Shown here piece by piece: positions 15,432-23,130 of a DNA stretch of 29,621 nucleotides; positions within the stretch are counted from its first letter, which is position 1, and each line of letters begins with the position of its first letter. The notes below the pieces were generated by a model. It searched no databases. It worked only from the letters and a program-made list of their open reading frames with translations, and had not been told where the DNA came from. The translations under genes and the position numbers were made by a program. Source of the stretch: an uncultured Lachnospiraceae bacterium (GTDB lineage Bacteria > Bacillota > Clostridia > Lachnospirales > Lachnospiraceae). The stretch spans positions 1 to 29,621 of the forward strand of contig CAJUCC010000049.1 of NCBI GenBank assembly GCA_910585205.1, in the 5' to 3' direction.

Positions 15432-17177
15432 TTATTGTGTCCCGTATGATTCCAGAATCTTACCCGCCCGGTAACAGGAATAATTAAAATCCCGAAAACC
15501 CATTTCCCGGTATGCATCCAGCTTGCGCTGCAGCATCCGCAGCGCATAGGTGTTCTCATTGTCCGGCAAATCCGGCCGCCAGCCCATCTCCTCCAGCACG
15601 CCTTCCGCTTCCAGAGCCGGGATGGCATCACTGCTCAGCTTAAACCAATACCATGAATCGGAGGAAACCGCTTCCCGGTCGTGCGCCAGATTGTATTTGG
15701 CAATCTGATAATCCGGCCTTGCCAGTGAAAATCCGATATAAAATACCGTGACCGTCACCATTGCAAACTGAAACAGCGGGAACCCGTTTTTATAGATGGT
15801 GACAATGCATCCTGTCAGCAGCACGGTCAGCAGTACCAGCGCCCATAAAACCAGCAGCCGCAGAAATGTCAGGTGATGCATTCCCACATACAGCAGCATC
15901 CGCATGGCGGAAGACGCAATCATAATATAGGTACAGCAGGAAAATATCGTCAGTACCCCTTTTAAAATCCTGTGCTCACGAAAACGCGAAATGCACAGCA
16001 GTATTATCACCAGATTAATCAGGCAGACAATCAAAAGCTGGAAAAAGCCCTCCCGCGCATAAGAAGAATAGCTGTATCCCTCCGGAAGCCGGAATCCGCC
16101 TACAAACAGATACGAAATCTGAATCGTGGAAAAGAGCAGGTACAAAACGGTCAGCACCGAGAGAAAACTGATGCCCACAACCGGCTCCCACCGCTTTTTA
16201 TCCGCAGCCGCGTCCGCAATCTTTCCGTCTGCAAGATACGCCAGCAGGCCATAGGAAGCAATCACGCCCGCAAAGAGCAGCAGACACATCCAGAAGGGCC
16301 GGGCCGGGAAACGGATTGCCCGGAACAGTTCCGCGATCAGGCTGCGGAACACGGCATCCGCGCTCACCAGAAGAAGCGTCAGCACAACCAGAAGCGGCAG
16401 GGAAATGGCAATCCCGAGCCACACATGCCGCATCACTGACGATTTTCCTTTTTGCTCCCGGTGTTTCAGATACCGTTCCAGAGACTGAAAGGGATACAGG
16501 ATATATCCCATGGCCAAAAACGGCGCAATGAATATCTGTCCCAGATATTTTCCGAATCCCCAGTTTTTCGTATTGCAGAAATGGGCAAAGAGAAAACTTA
16601 AAAACAACAGAAAGATACCGCATGTGTTAAACACAATCATAGGCAGGCTTGTGGTCAGCATACTGCTGACACTCAAAAGCCCCCAGGACACAAAATAAAA
16701 CCAGGTACTCTTTTTCAGCGGTATGTCCAGCGCCCCGCATACCCGCACGAGACAAAACATCGTGATACCGGAAATCACCGGCATCGAGATACCGTGAAAA
16801 CCCGGATAAATACAGATCGTAAACAAAATACCGTACACAATGCATCCGATTCCGAAAAACCCGAAACGGTCCAGCATCTTTTCCAGTTTTTCCCCGATCT
16901 TCACCTCACGGACATTCCTGACCTGTATCGGTACAACCGCACCCGCGGGAAGCGGTGTACCCGGCCCCGGTCCCTGCCGGTGCGGCGGCATCGGCCCCTG
17001 CTGATACGGCGGCATCGGTCCCCCGCCAGGCTGTCCCGGCCCCGGCATAATCTGTCCCGACGCAGCCTGCCCCGGATCGGGCATCATTCCCTGACCGGGA
17101 CCGTTCATCTGCCCTGCGTTTTCCCTGTCCGGGTCGATCCCCTTCCATTCCCCGTACATATTTGTCTCACCATACAT
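15432..17177 (-). CDS. Polytopic membrane protein, DUF4153/DUF4173 type
   Basis: A 581-residue protein. Residues about 20-85 are rich in proline, glycine and glutamine (runs such as PPYQQGPMPPHRQGPGPG), predicted disordered and cytoplasmic. About a dozen hydrophobic segments follow, and a soluble C-terminal tail of about 90 residues ends the protein. The YSSYAREGFFQLL segment resembles the signature of DUF4173 proteins, whose function is unknown. The ATG at 17175-17177 has GGAGGG at 8 nt and overlaps the end of the upstream HTH gene by 11 bp. With DUF2975 and the YozG-type regulator it forms a three-gene operon. A role in envelope stress or sensing is only a guess. Confidence 0.8.
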   Translation of the reverse strand: MYGETNMYGEWKGIDPDRENAGQMNGPGQGMMPDPGQAASGQIMPGPGQPGGGPMPPYQQGPMPPHRQGPGPGTPLPAGAVVPIQVRNVREVKIGEKLEKMLDRFGFFGIGCIVYGILFTICIYPGFHGISMPVISGITMFCLVRVCGALDIPLKKSTWFYFVSWGLLSVSSMLTTSLPMIVFNTCGIFLLFLSFLFAHFCNTKNWGFGKYLGQIFIAPFLAMGYILYPFQSLERYLKHREQKGKSSVMRHVWLGIAISLPLLVVLTLLLVSADAVFRSLIAELFRAIRFPARPFWMCLLLFAGVIASYGLLAYLADGKIADAAADKKRWEPVVGISFLSVLTVLYLLFSTIQISYLFVGGFRLPEGYSYSSYAREGFFQLLIVCLINLVIILLCISRFREHRILKGVLTIFSCCTYIMIASSAMRMLLYVGMHHLTFLRLLVLWALVLLTVLLTGCIVTIYKNGFPLFQFAMVTVTVFYIGFSLARPDYQIAKYNLAHDREAVSSDSWYWFKLSSDAIPALEAEGVLEEMGWRPDLPDNENTYALRMLQRKLDAYREMGFRDFNYSCYRAGKILESYGTQ

Positions 17178-17406
17178 CCTGCAATCCCTCCTGTTCCTCT
17201 GCTCCGTCCGGGCGCCATTCCAGAATATCGCCCGGCTGACAGTCCAGCGCGGCGCAGATTTTATTCAATGTATCTATCTTAATGGCTTTGGCTTTCCCGT
17301 TTTTCAAAATGGAAATATTGGCCATCGTAATCCCCACCCGTTCCGAGAGCTGTGTCACGCTCATCTTTCGCTTTGCCAGCATGACATCCACATTGATAAC
17401 AATCAT
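17167..17406 (-). CDS. YozG-type HTH transcriptional regulator (XRE family)
   Basis: A 79-residue Cro/CI-type DNA-binding protein that is essentially one helix-turn-helix domain. The VTQLSERVGITMANISILKN segment (about residues 17-36) is the HTH, followed by IDTLNKICAALDCQPGDILEW, the usual ending of YozG-like proteins. These small regulators typically sit beside a DUF2975 membrane protein, as here (15 bp upstream). It overlaps the DUF4173-type gene by 11 bp. A perfect dyad overlaps the operon promoter (17959-17976), and autoregulation by this protein is a reasonable inference. Confidence 0.92.
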   Translation of the reverse strand: MIVINVDVMLAKRKMSVTQLSERVGITMANISILKNGKAKAIKIDTLNKICAALDCQPGDILEWRPDGAEEQEGLQDVW

Positions 17407-17421
17407 ATTTCCACCCTTTTC

Positions 17422-17901
17422 TCAAATGGTCAGTTCGTTTTCTTCTTCCAGCCGTGCCGCCTTATATACCAGATGGGACAGCGCCGCTGCCGCCACTGTC
17501 ACCGTCACGCCCGCAAAGACAACGACAATGCACAACAGCATCAGAATCCCGTGGCTCATCCCCACCACATAAAAAACACCGCTACCGACAAACAGCAGTA
17601 CCGAATCAAACGCCGCCAGTGCGGCAATATATTTCAGCAGTCTGGCATTGCGTGCGGAAAAAGAACGGTCCGCGCCGATCTCCCCGGAAATCTGCCAGCC
17701 GCATAACAGCACCAGATAACAGGGCAGCGCCGTAATCCACAAAAAGATCATCCATGGCACATAACATTTCTCATACAGCGGCATGCTGTGAATGACAGCC
17801 CTCCCCCAGACCGGAAGAAAATAGAAATAAATTATCAGCCCACAGACTGCCACGCCGATTATAACCGCCCGCAGCGCGTTCGCCAATCCTCTCTGGCTCA
17901 T
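17422..17901 (-). CDS. DUF2975 membrane protein
   Basis: A 159-residue protein with four hydrophobic segments (about residues 11-30, 48-68, 88-110 and 118-144). It matches the DUF2975 family, small four-span membrane proteins almost always encoded next to a YozG-like HTH regulator, which is the gene order seen here. The function is unknown; by analogy with other membrane-protein/HTH pairs it could tie regulator activity to membrane state. A GGGAGG ribosome site lies 7 nt before the ATG and a consensus promoter lies 33 bp further up, making this the first gene of the operon. Confidence 0.88.
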   Translation of the reverse strand: MSQRGLANALRAVIIGVAVCGLIIYFYFLPVWGRAVIHSMPLYEKCYVPWMIFLWITALPCYLVLLCGWQISGEIGADRSFSARNARLLKYIAALAAFDSVLLFVGSGVFYVVGMSHGILMLLCIVVVFAGVTVTVAAAALSHLVYKAARLEEENELTI

Positions 17902-17933
17902 AAAGAAACCTCCCTTTTCTGTATCTGTTTTCC

Positions 17934-17962
17934 ATAATAAACCAGAAAAAGGAGGGTGTCAA
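17934..17962 (-). promoter_or_regulatory. Promoter of the DUF2975 / YozG / DUF4173 operon
   Basis: On the minus strand: -35 TTGACA (17957-17962), 17 bp spacer, -10 TATTAT (17934-17939). The -35 overlaps an 18-bp palindrome. Confidence 0.88.
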
Positions 17963-17976
17963 TAAATATTTATTGA
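17959..17976. promoter_or_regulatory. Perfect 18-bp palindrome over the -35 element, candidate operator
   Basis: The sequence TCAATAAATATTTATTGA is a perfect inverted repeat whose left end shares bases with the -35 hexamer of the DUF2975 operon. A second, looser dyad (TATTG / CAATA) adjoins it at about 17971-17985. A dimeric repressor bound here would block the polymerase; the HTH protein of the same operon is the obvious candidate. Confidence 0.55.
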
Positions 17977-18006
17977 ATTACAATAAAAATATAATGTGTA
18001 TCTCGC

Positions 18007-18241
18007 CTACTCTCTGAAAAAGCTACCGCCGCACAGCATAAAACGTCTCCGGGCGCCCACAGGGCAGGCTTTGATACATGCGCCGCATAAGATGCAGCGC
18101 TGCCCGTCCGTTTTCCGCAGCGCTTCCCTGTCGATTGCCGTCTGCGGACAGACCGCGGCACAGGTTCCGCAGCCGCTTTCCGATATATTCGGCACAGGAT
18201 GCCGTCGTCCCCCTGGCGCTGCAATATACATTGTATAACAT
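18007..18241 (-). pseudogene. Decayed flavodoxin-ferredoxin (EFR1-like) gene with internal deletion
   Basis: Two pieces of an EFR1-type iron-sulfur flavoprotein are present in different frames. From the ATG at 18239-18241, one frame reads MLYNVYCSARGTTASC then AEYIGKRL, which resembles the N-terminal flavodoxin phosphate loop (VYFSATGTT-type). About 75 nt later the other frame carries the C-terminal ferredoxin part: CGTCAAVCP and CILCGACIKACP. The first cluster lacks its leading cysteine, exactly where the two pieces meet. Intact family members are about 250 residues, so some 150 residues of the flavodoxin domain seem to have been lost with a frame change. The second frame alone could encode a 74-residue ferredoxin, but with an incomplete cluster. 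It starts 11 bp after lysA. Confidence 0.7.
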
Positions 18242-18252
18242 CCGTATCCTAC

Positions 18253-19512
18253 TCACAGATCAAATCCATGTTCCAGATCCAGTGTGGCAAAATAGTCCTC
18301 TTTTGTCTCCGCCCGCCGGATCAGTTTCGTGCTGCCGTCCTCCCGCAGCAGGACTTCCGCGCTGCGCAGTTTGCCGTTATAGTTATAGCCCATCGAAAAA
18401 CCATGCGCCCCCGTATCGTGGAGAAACAGATAATCACCGACGGAAATCGCGGGCAGCGGCCGGTCAATCGCAAACTTGTCACAGTTCTCGCACAAACCGC
18501 CGGTAACATCATAGATATGGTCCGCCGGAGCGTCTTCCTTCCCCAGTACCGTGATATGGTGGTACGAGCCGTAAACCGCGGGACGCATCAGGTTCGCCGC
18601 ACAGGCGTCGACACCGATATATTCCTTATAAATATGCTTTTCATGAATGGCCTTCGTAATCAGCGCGCCATACGGAGCCAGCATAAACCGTCCCAGTTCC
18701 GTGTAAATGGCAACATCGTCCATCCCTTCCGGCACAAGAATTTTCTCGTAGGCTTTGCGCACCCCTTCGCCGACTGCCATAATATCCGTCGGTTCCTCCT
18801 CCGGTTTATACGGTATCCCCACACCGCCCGAGAGATTGATAAAAGCGATATGGACGCCCAGTTCGCGCTTCAGCTCTGCCGCCAGTGTAAAGAGAATTTC
18901 CGCCAGCGCAGGATAATACGCCTCCGAAATCGTATTGCTGGCAAGAAACGCGTGAATGCCGAAATGCTTCACGCCCTTTTCTTTCATACAACGGAATGCC
19001 TCTTTCATCTGCTCTTTCGTCATACCGTACTTCGCGTCTCCCGGGGTATCCATTATCGCATTGTGAATGGCAAAGTCACCGCCCGGATTATAGCGGCAGC
19101 ACATCGTTTCCCGGAAAGGTGCAATCTTTTCATAAAACGGCAGATGTGTAATATCGTCAAAGTTGATAATCGCCCCCAGATCATACGCCAGTTTAAAATC
19201 CTCCTCCGGTGTCACATTGGAAGAAAACATAATCTCTTCCCCGTGAAATCCGACTTTTTCCGACAGATACAGCTCCGTATAAGAAGAACAGTCCACCCCG
19301 ATGCCTTCCTCCCGCAGAATCTGCATCAGAAACGGATTGGGCGTCGCCTTTACCGCGAAATATTCCCGGAACCCCCGGTTCCATGCAAACGCCGCCTTCA
19401 GCTTTCGGGCATTTTCCCGGATTCCCTTCTCATCGTATAAATGAAACGGCGTGGGATACTGCTCCGCCATCTCCCGTACCTGCGAAAGCGTAACAAATGG
19501 CTCCTTTTTCAT
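18253..19512 (-). CDS. lysA: Diaminopimelate decarboxylase
   Basis: LysA removes CO2 from meso-diaminopimelate to give lysine, the last step of the pathway. In the 419 residues the PLP lysine is Lys55 (YFAVKATPNP), a glycine-rich loop LSGGVGIPY is near 228-235, and the substrate cysteine motif GGLCENCD is at 338-345 (Cys341). The usual EPGR phosphate-binding motif reads ELGR here (272-275). The ATG at 19510-19512 is preceded by GAAAGGAAG. The leader of about 100 nt has one hairpin but does not look like a lysine riboswitch. The TrmB regulator is transcribed divergently. The gene downstream is a decayed ferredoxin-type gene. Confidence 0.93.
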   Translation of the reverse strand: MKKEPFVTLSQVREMAEQYPTPFHLYDEKGIRENARKLKAAFAWNRGFREYFAVKATPNPFLMQILREEGIGVDCSSYTELYLSEKVGFHGEEIMFSSNVTPEEDFKLAYDLGAIINFDDITHLPFYEKIAPFRETMCCRYNPGGDFAIHNAIMDTPGDAKYGMTKEQMKEAFRCMKEKGVKHFGIHAFLASNTISEAYYPALAEILFTLAAELKRELGVHIAFINLSGGVGIPYKPEEEPTDIMAVGEGVRKAYEKILVPEGMDDVAIYTELGRFMLAPYGALITKAIHEKHIYKEYIGVDACAANLMRPAVYGSYHHITVLGKEDAPADHIYDVTGGLCENCDKFAIDRPLPAISVGDYLFLHDTGAHGFSMGYNYNGKLRSAEVLLREDGSTKLIRRAETKEDYFATLDLEHGFDL

Positions 19513-19581
19513 ATGCGTGCAACTTCCTTTCTCTCCTGATATAAACCGTAAACCTTATTTTTCATCGTGTTCCTCATGCGC

Positions 19582-19606
19582 AGACGCACGGAATTGTCCG
19601 TCGTCT
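19582..19606 (-). other. Hairpin in the lysA leader
   Basis: In the minus-strand leader, AGACG pairs with CGTCT around an inner CGGA / TCCG stem with a CAAT loop and a small internal bulge. There is no U-run after it, so it is not a terminator; its position between promoter and start could allow RNA-level control or may only stabilise the message. Confidence 0.45.
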
Positions 19607-19613
19607 CCCCATC

Positions 19614-19642
19614 ATATTGCCATAGCTTCCGCTCTCTGTCAA
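19614..19642 (-). promoter_or_regulatory. Probable promoter of lysA
   Basis: On the minus strand: perfect -35 TTGACA (19637-19642), and 17 bp on a weak -10 CAATAT (19614-19619). A better -10 hexamer, TATGAT (19611-19616), is present but at 20 bp spacing. The exact -10 is uncertain. Confidence 0.5.
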
Positions 19643-19699
19643 TCCTGTATTTTATTTTTGTAGTATTTTTCAGGAACACTATTGTATCCCCGTTTTTTC

Positions 19700-19728
19700 T
19701 TGACAAACTCCGGGTTTTGCTTCATAGT
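19700..19728 (+). promoter_or_regulatory. Promoter of the trmB-type gene with flanking inverted repeats
   Basis: Plus-strand -35 TTGACA (19700-19705), 17 bp spacer, -10 CATAGT (19723-19728). Inverted copies of AACACTAT lie at 19675-19682 and 19724-19731. The second overlaps the -10, and the pair brackets the promoter as an operator would. Confidence 0.7.
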
Positions 19729-19795
19729 GTTTCTAAATAAGAACTCCAAAAAACCTGTCTCTGATTGTATCGGCTCCCCGGAAAGGAAAAATCCC

Positions 19796-20494
19796 ATGAA
19801 TTCTGTCACAGAAGAACTGCTGCACTTCGGCCTGACAAGGCAGGAGGCCACTCTGTACCTGGCCCTGCTCGCCCACGGCGAATTGTCCGGCTATGAAGCG
19901 GCCAAGCGCACCGGCATCTCCCGCTCCAACACCTATACGGCACTGGCCGGACTTGTGGAAAAGGGCGCCGCCTATATTATGGAAGAAAACGTAACCCGCT
20001 ATACGGCCGTTTCCTTTGCCGAGTTCAGCGGCAATGTCATCCGGCGCCTGCAGACAAAACAGGAAAGCCTGCTGCCCCGGATGCCCGAACGCCAGACGCA
20101 GCAGCAGGGTTATATGACAATCCGGGGAACGGAGCAGATTATGGATAAACTGGTGAATCTGATTCTGGAAACCAGACAACGGCTGTATATTTCCGTTCCG
20201 CCAGCGATTCTGACACAGGTACTGCCGTATCTGCGCCGGCAGATACAGGAGGAAAAAAAGGTCGTAATCCTCTCTCATGCCCCCTGTCCGCTGGAAGACG
20301 CCGTTGTCTATGTCACCGCAAAAGAAAACGATCAAATCCGCCTGATCGTGGATTCCGTCAAAGTGCTGACCGGCCGGATCTCCGACGGTGAGAACTCCAC
20401 CTGCCTCTTTTCCCGCAACCGCAATCTGGTGGATATTTTCAAAGAAATGCTCAAAAATGAGATCACATTAATCGAGATGGGGAAGGATGTCTGA
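19796..20494 (+). CDS. TrmB-family transcriptional regulator
   Basis: A 232-residue DNA-binding regulator, the only plus-strand gene in the window. The N-terminus (LLHFGLTRQEATLYLALL then GYEAAKRTGISRSNTYTAL) is the winged-helix domain of the TrmB family. The rest resembles its effector-binding half (GYMTIRGTEQIMDKLVNLI, then YISVPP). The ATG at 19796 has AAAGGA at 8 nt; the frame is open upstream but through the promoter. It is divergent from lysA (283 bp between starts) and its 3' end overlaps the 3' end of the convergent GTPase gene by 27 bp. The ligand and targets are unknown; autoregulation and control of lysA are possible. Confidence 0.88.
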   Translation: MNSVTEELLHFGLTRQEATLYLALLAHGELSGYEAAKRTGISRSNTYTALAGLVEKGAAYIMEENVTRYTAVSFAEFSGNVIRRLQTKQESLLPRMPERQTQQQGYMTIRGTEQIMDKLVNLILETRQRLYISVPPAILTQVLPYLRRQIQEEKKVVILSHAPCPLEDAVVYVTAKENDQIRLIVDSVKVLTGRISDGENSTCLFSRNRNLVDIFKEMLKNEITLIEMGKDV

Positions 20495-23122
20495 GAGGTA
20501 CGTGCGCCCACTCTCCTGCTGCTGTGCATACGTCTGCAGCAGACGCCGGTTTGCCTCCGCAACCTCCTCCTCCAGCTCCCGCGCAGAAATCAGAATACAG
20601 CCCGCGCCCCGGATAATAATCTGTTCCAGCCCGTCGGAAGTCGCCACGCTGATCCGATAACGCGATGCGTTTTGATGGGCAAAGCGTTCGATAAAGCGGT
20701 CGGCCGTCTCGGCTTCCCTTGTATACACGACATGAATATTATGATAATCAAGCGTTTCCTCCGCATGCCCTTCGAGACGGTATGCGTCAAATACGGCAAT
20801 CAGTTCGCAGCCCCGGATTCCCTGATAGTTGCACAGAATATCCAGCAGCCTGCCCCGGGCCCCGTCCAGACTGACCGCCGCCAACTCCTGCAGCTCCTTC
20901 CAGGCAAAAATAATATTATACCCGTCCACCAACAGATATTCGGGCTTTTTCTCCTGCGGCCGATAGGTCCTCGTATGGGCGGATTCCGTTTCTGCCCGCC
21001 TGCGTCTTCCCGGAATTCCCTTCCGGCCCACCGCGCCCTCTTTCCGATTGGCATACGCGGTCTTATTTAAAATCGCGTCGATTTCCTCCGCTGCGATCAT
21101 CGGATCCGCGTCGTGTCTGTTGCGGCTCTGTCGTTCTGCCCGCAGACGGATTTCTTCCTCTGTCGGCTCCGGCTTTTCCGCTATCGCGGACGGCAGATGC
21201 ATATAATCCGCCACCTCGTCCCACGGCACTGTAAAGCCTGCGCCGTGCGCGCAGAAAACAGAAGCAGACGGATTTCGCAGATCACGCTCCGGGTCATAAT
21301 TTTTATCCGCCAGAACCGCCTCCGTATTGTGACAGGGACCATATCCCCTGAGCGTACACGTCAGCCGCCCCTGTCCTCTCGTATAGGCCGCCACTTCTTT
21401 CTGATACTCCTGCAGACATGCGACCGGCCCGCTCCCCTGAATCCGTGTCATGCCGCGTTCCATCTCCGGCCGGAAAGCCCTCGCATGCAGTCTGTCCAAA
21501 TCCGTCATGGCGCGTCCCGTCATACTGTCCGGCACTTCCAGCACAAAATCATAATACGGCTCCAGCAGCGCCGACTGCGCCTGCATCAGCCCCTGCCGTA
21601 CGGCGCGGTATGTCGCCTGCCGGAAATCACCGCCCTCCGTATGCTTCGCATGCGCGCGCCCGCTCAGCAGGGTGATCTTCATATCGGTCAGCCCCGCTCC
21701 GGTCAGCACGCCTTTATGTTCCCGTTCCCGCAGATGGGTCAGTACAAGCCGCTGCCAGTTTTTGTCCAGCACGTCCTCACTGCACCCGCTGGCAAACTGC
21801 ATTCCGCTGCCCGCCTCTCCCGGCTCCAGCAGCAGATGCACCTCCGCATAATGGCGCAGCGGTTCGAAATGCCCGACCCCTTCCACGCAGTCCGCAATCG
21901 TCTCTTTATATACAATATTACCGGGGCCAAACGAAACGTCCATGCCGAACCGCTCCCGAATCCGTCTCTGCAATATCTGAAGCTGCACTTCTCCCATCAG
22001 CTTAAGCTGCAGTTTCCGGCTCTCCTCATCCCACACGATATGCAGTTCCGGCTCCTCCTCCTGAAGCTGGCGCAGCCGCGGCAGCGCCGCCACCGGATCG
22101 CACCCTTCTTCCAGAATCAGCTCATAAGAAAGCACCGGTTCCAGCAACGGCAGCCATGTTCCTTCCTCACTGCCAAGCCCTTCTCCGGCAAATGTATGTT
22201 CCGGTCCCGTCACCGCAGCCACACAGCCCGCTTCCAGTTCCGCCGCAGTCTCATACCGCGCGCCCGAATACAGCCGGATCTGACTGACCTTTTCCTGCAC
22301 GCTCCCCTCCGGCGTCACTGTCGTAAGCATATCCCTGACCGCCAGCCTGCCGCCGGTCACTTTCAGCCATGTCAGCCGGTTTCCCTGTTCGTCTCTGCTG
22401 ATCTTATACACTCTGGCTCCAAACGCTGCGCCGCAGGCAGGACTTTCCGCATACGTGCCGATGCCTTGCAGAAAGTCTTCCACGCCGCTTCCTTTCAGCG
22501 CAGAGCCAAAATAGCACGGAAACAACCTGCGTTCCCGCACCAGTCTGCGGACTTCCGCTTCCGGCACACTGCCGGTTTCCAGAAACGCCTCCAGCGCCGT
22601 TTCCGCACACATCGCAATGTCGTCATAAAACGGTTCCGTCCCTCTGTACCCTTCGGTAAAATCAACACAGCCGTCCCCGAACGCCTCCCGCAGCATTGCC
22701 AGCAGTGCGGCTTTGTCGTCCGTGCAGCGGTCCATCTTATTCAGAAATAAAAAGACAGGAATGTCATATTTTTGCAGCAGTTTCCACAATGTCCGCGTAT
22801 GCGCCTGTATCCCGTCCACCGCACTCAGCACAAGCACCGCAGCGTCCAGAATCTGCAGCGTGCGCTCCGTCTCCGCCGAGAAATCCACATGTCCCGGCGT
22901 ATCCATCAAGGCAATCTCCCGATCCCCCGTCCGCAGCAGCGCCTGTTTGGAAAAGACCGTGATGCCCCGCTCCTTTTCCACCGCGTACGTGTCCAGAAAG
23001 GCATCCCCCTTATCGACCCGTCCCATTTTCCGCAGACTGCCGCCCGCGAACAACAGGCTTTCCGATAATGTCGTCTTACCGGCGTCCACGTGGGCCAGTA
23101 TTCCAAGAATCAATGGTTTCAT
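20468..23122 (-). CDS. Ribosomal-protection-type translation GTPase fused to a C-terminal NYN (Rae1/YacP-like) nuclease domain
   Basis: An 884-residue fusion. Residues 1 to about 650 match the EF-G-like ribosomal protection family (TetM/TetO): G1 AHVDAGKT at 10-17, the ERGIT switch at 51-55, G3 DTPGH at 74-78, G4 NKMD at 128-131, then the later EF-G-type domains. After a basic linker, residues about 727-856 form an NYN-type nuclease domain like YacP/Rae1, the ribosome-associated mRNA endonuclease of Bacillus. It has VDGYN (Asp733), VFDAY (Asp779), ETADRFIER (Asp808) and ATSDGLEQ (Asp830), so its acidic site looks intact. TetM-type proteins are about 640 residues and lack this tail. It follows a histidine phosphatase gene by 8 bp. 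Tetracycline resistance cannot be assumed. Confidence 0.9.
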   Translation of the reverse strand: MKPLILGILAHVDAGKTTLSESLLFAGGSLRKMGRVDKGDAFLDTYAVEKERGITVFSKQALLRTGDREIALMDTPGHVDFSAETERTLQILDAAVLVLSAVDGIQAHTRTLWKLLQKYDIPVFLFLNKMDRCTDDKAALLAMLREAFGDGCVDFTEGYRGTEPFYDDIAMCAETALEAFLETGSVPEAEVRRLVRERRLFPCYFGSALKGSGVEDFLQGIGTYAESPACGAAFGARVYKISRDEQGNRLTWLKVTGGRLAVRDMLTTVTPEGSVQEKVSQIRLYSGARYETAAELEAGCVAAVTGPEHTFAGEGLGSEEGTWLPLLEPVLSYELILEEGCDPVAALPRLRQLQEEEPELHIVWDEESRKLQLKLMGEVQLQILQRRIRERFGMDVSFGPGNIVYKETIADCVEGVGHFEPLRHYAEVHLLLEPGEAGSGMQFASGCSEDVLDKNWQRLVLTHLREREHKGVLTGAGLTDMKITLLSGRAHAKHTEGGDFRQATYRAVRQGLMQAQSALLEPYYDFVLEVPDSMTGRAMTDLDRLHARAFRPEMERGMTRIQGSGPVACLQEYQKEVAAYTRGQGRLTCTLRGYGPCHNTEAVLADKNYDPERDLRNPSASVFCAHGAGFTVPWDEVADYMHLPSAIAEKPEPTEEEIRLRAERQSRNRHDADPMIAAEEIDAILNKTAYANRKEGAVGRKGIPGRRRRAETESAHTRTYRPQEKKPEYLLVDGYNIIFAWKELQELAAVSLDGARGRLLDILCNYQGIRGCELIAVFDAYRLEGHAEETLDYHNIHVVYTREAETADRFIERFAHQNASRYRISVATSDGLEQIIIRGAGCILISARELEEEVAEANRRLLQTYAQQQESGRTYLSDILPHLD

Positions 23123-23130
23123 GCCTCTCC

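Noticed and set aside
19509..19576. A short minus-strand frame (MRNTMKNKVYGLYQERKE...) ending in an ATGA overlap with lysA
   Set aside because: It lacks a ribosome site at its ATG, covers the ribosome site of lysA, and resembles no family; the overlap is likely chance.
19513..19640. Lysine riboswitch (L-box) ahead of lysA
   Set aside because: The leader is only about 100 nt and shows one hairpin; the conserved multi-helix core and terminator of an L-box are absent.
21113..22750. Long plus-strand open frame opposite the GTPase-NYN gene
   Set aside because: Antisense shadow with a composition typical of reversed GC-rich codons; no domain and no promoter.
20468..23122. Calling the GTPase a tetracycline resistance gene
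   Set aside because: The ribosomal-protection fold is shared with other translation factors, the C-terminal nuclease is not found in TetM, and the neighbourhood is not resistance-related.
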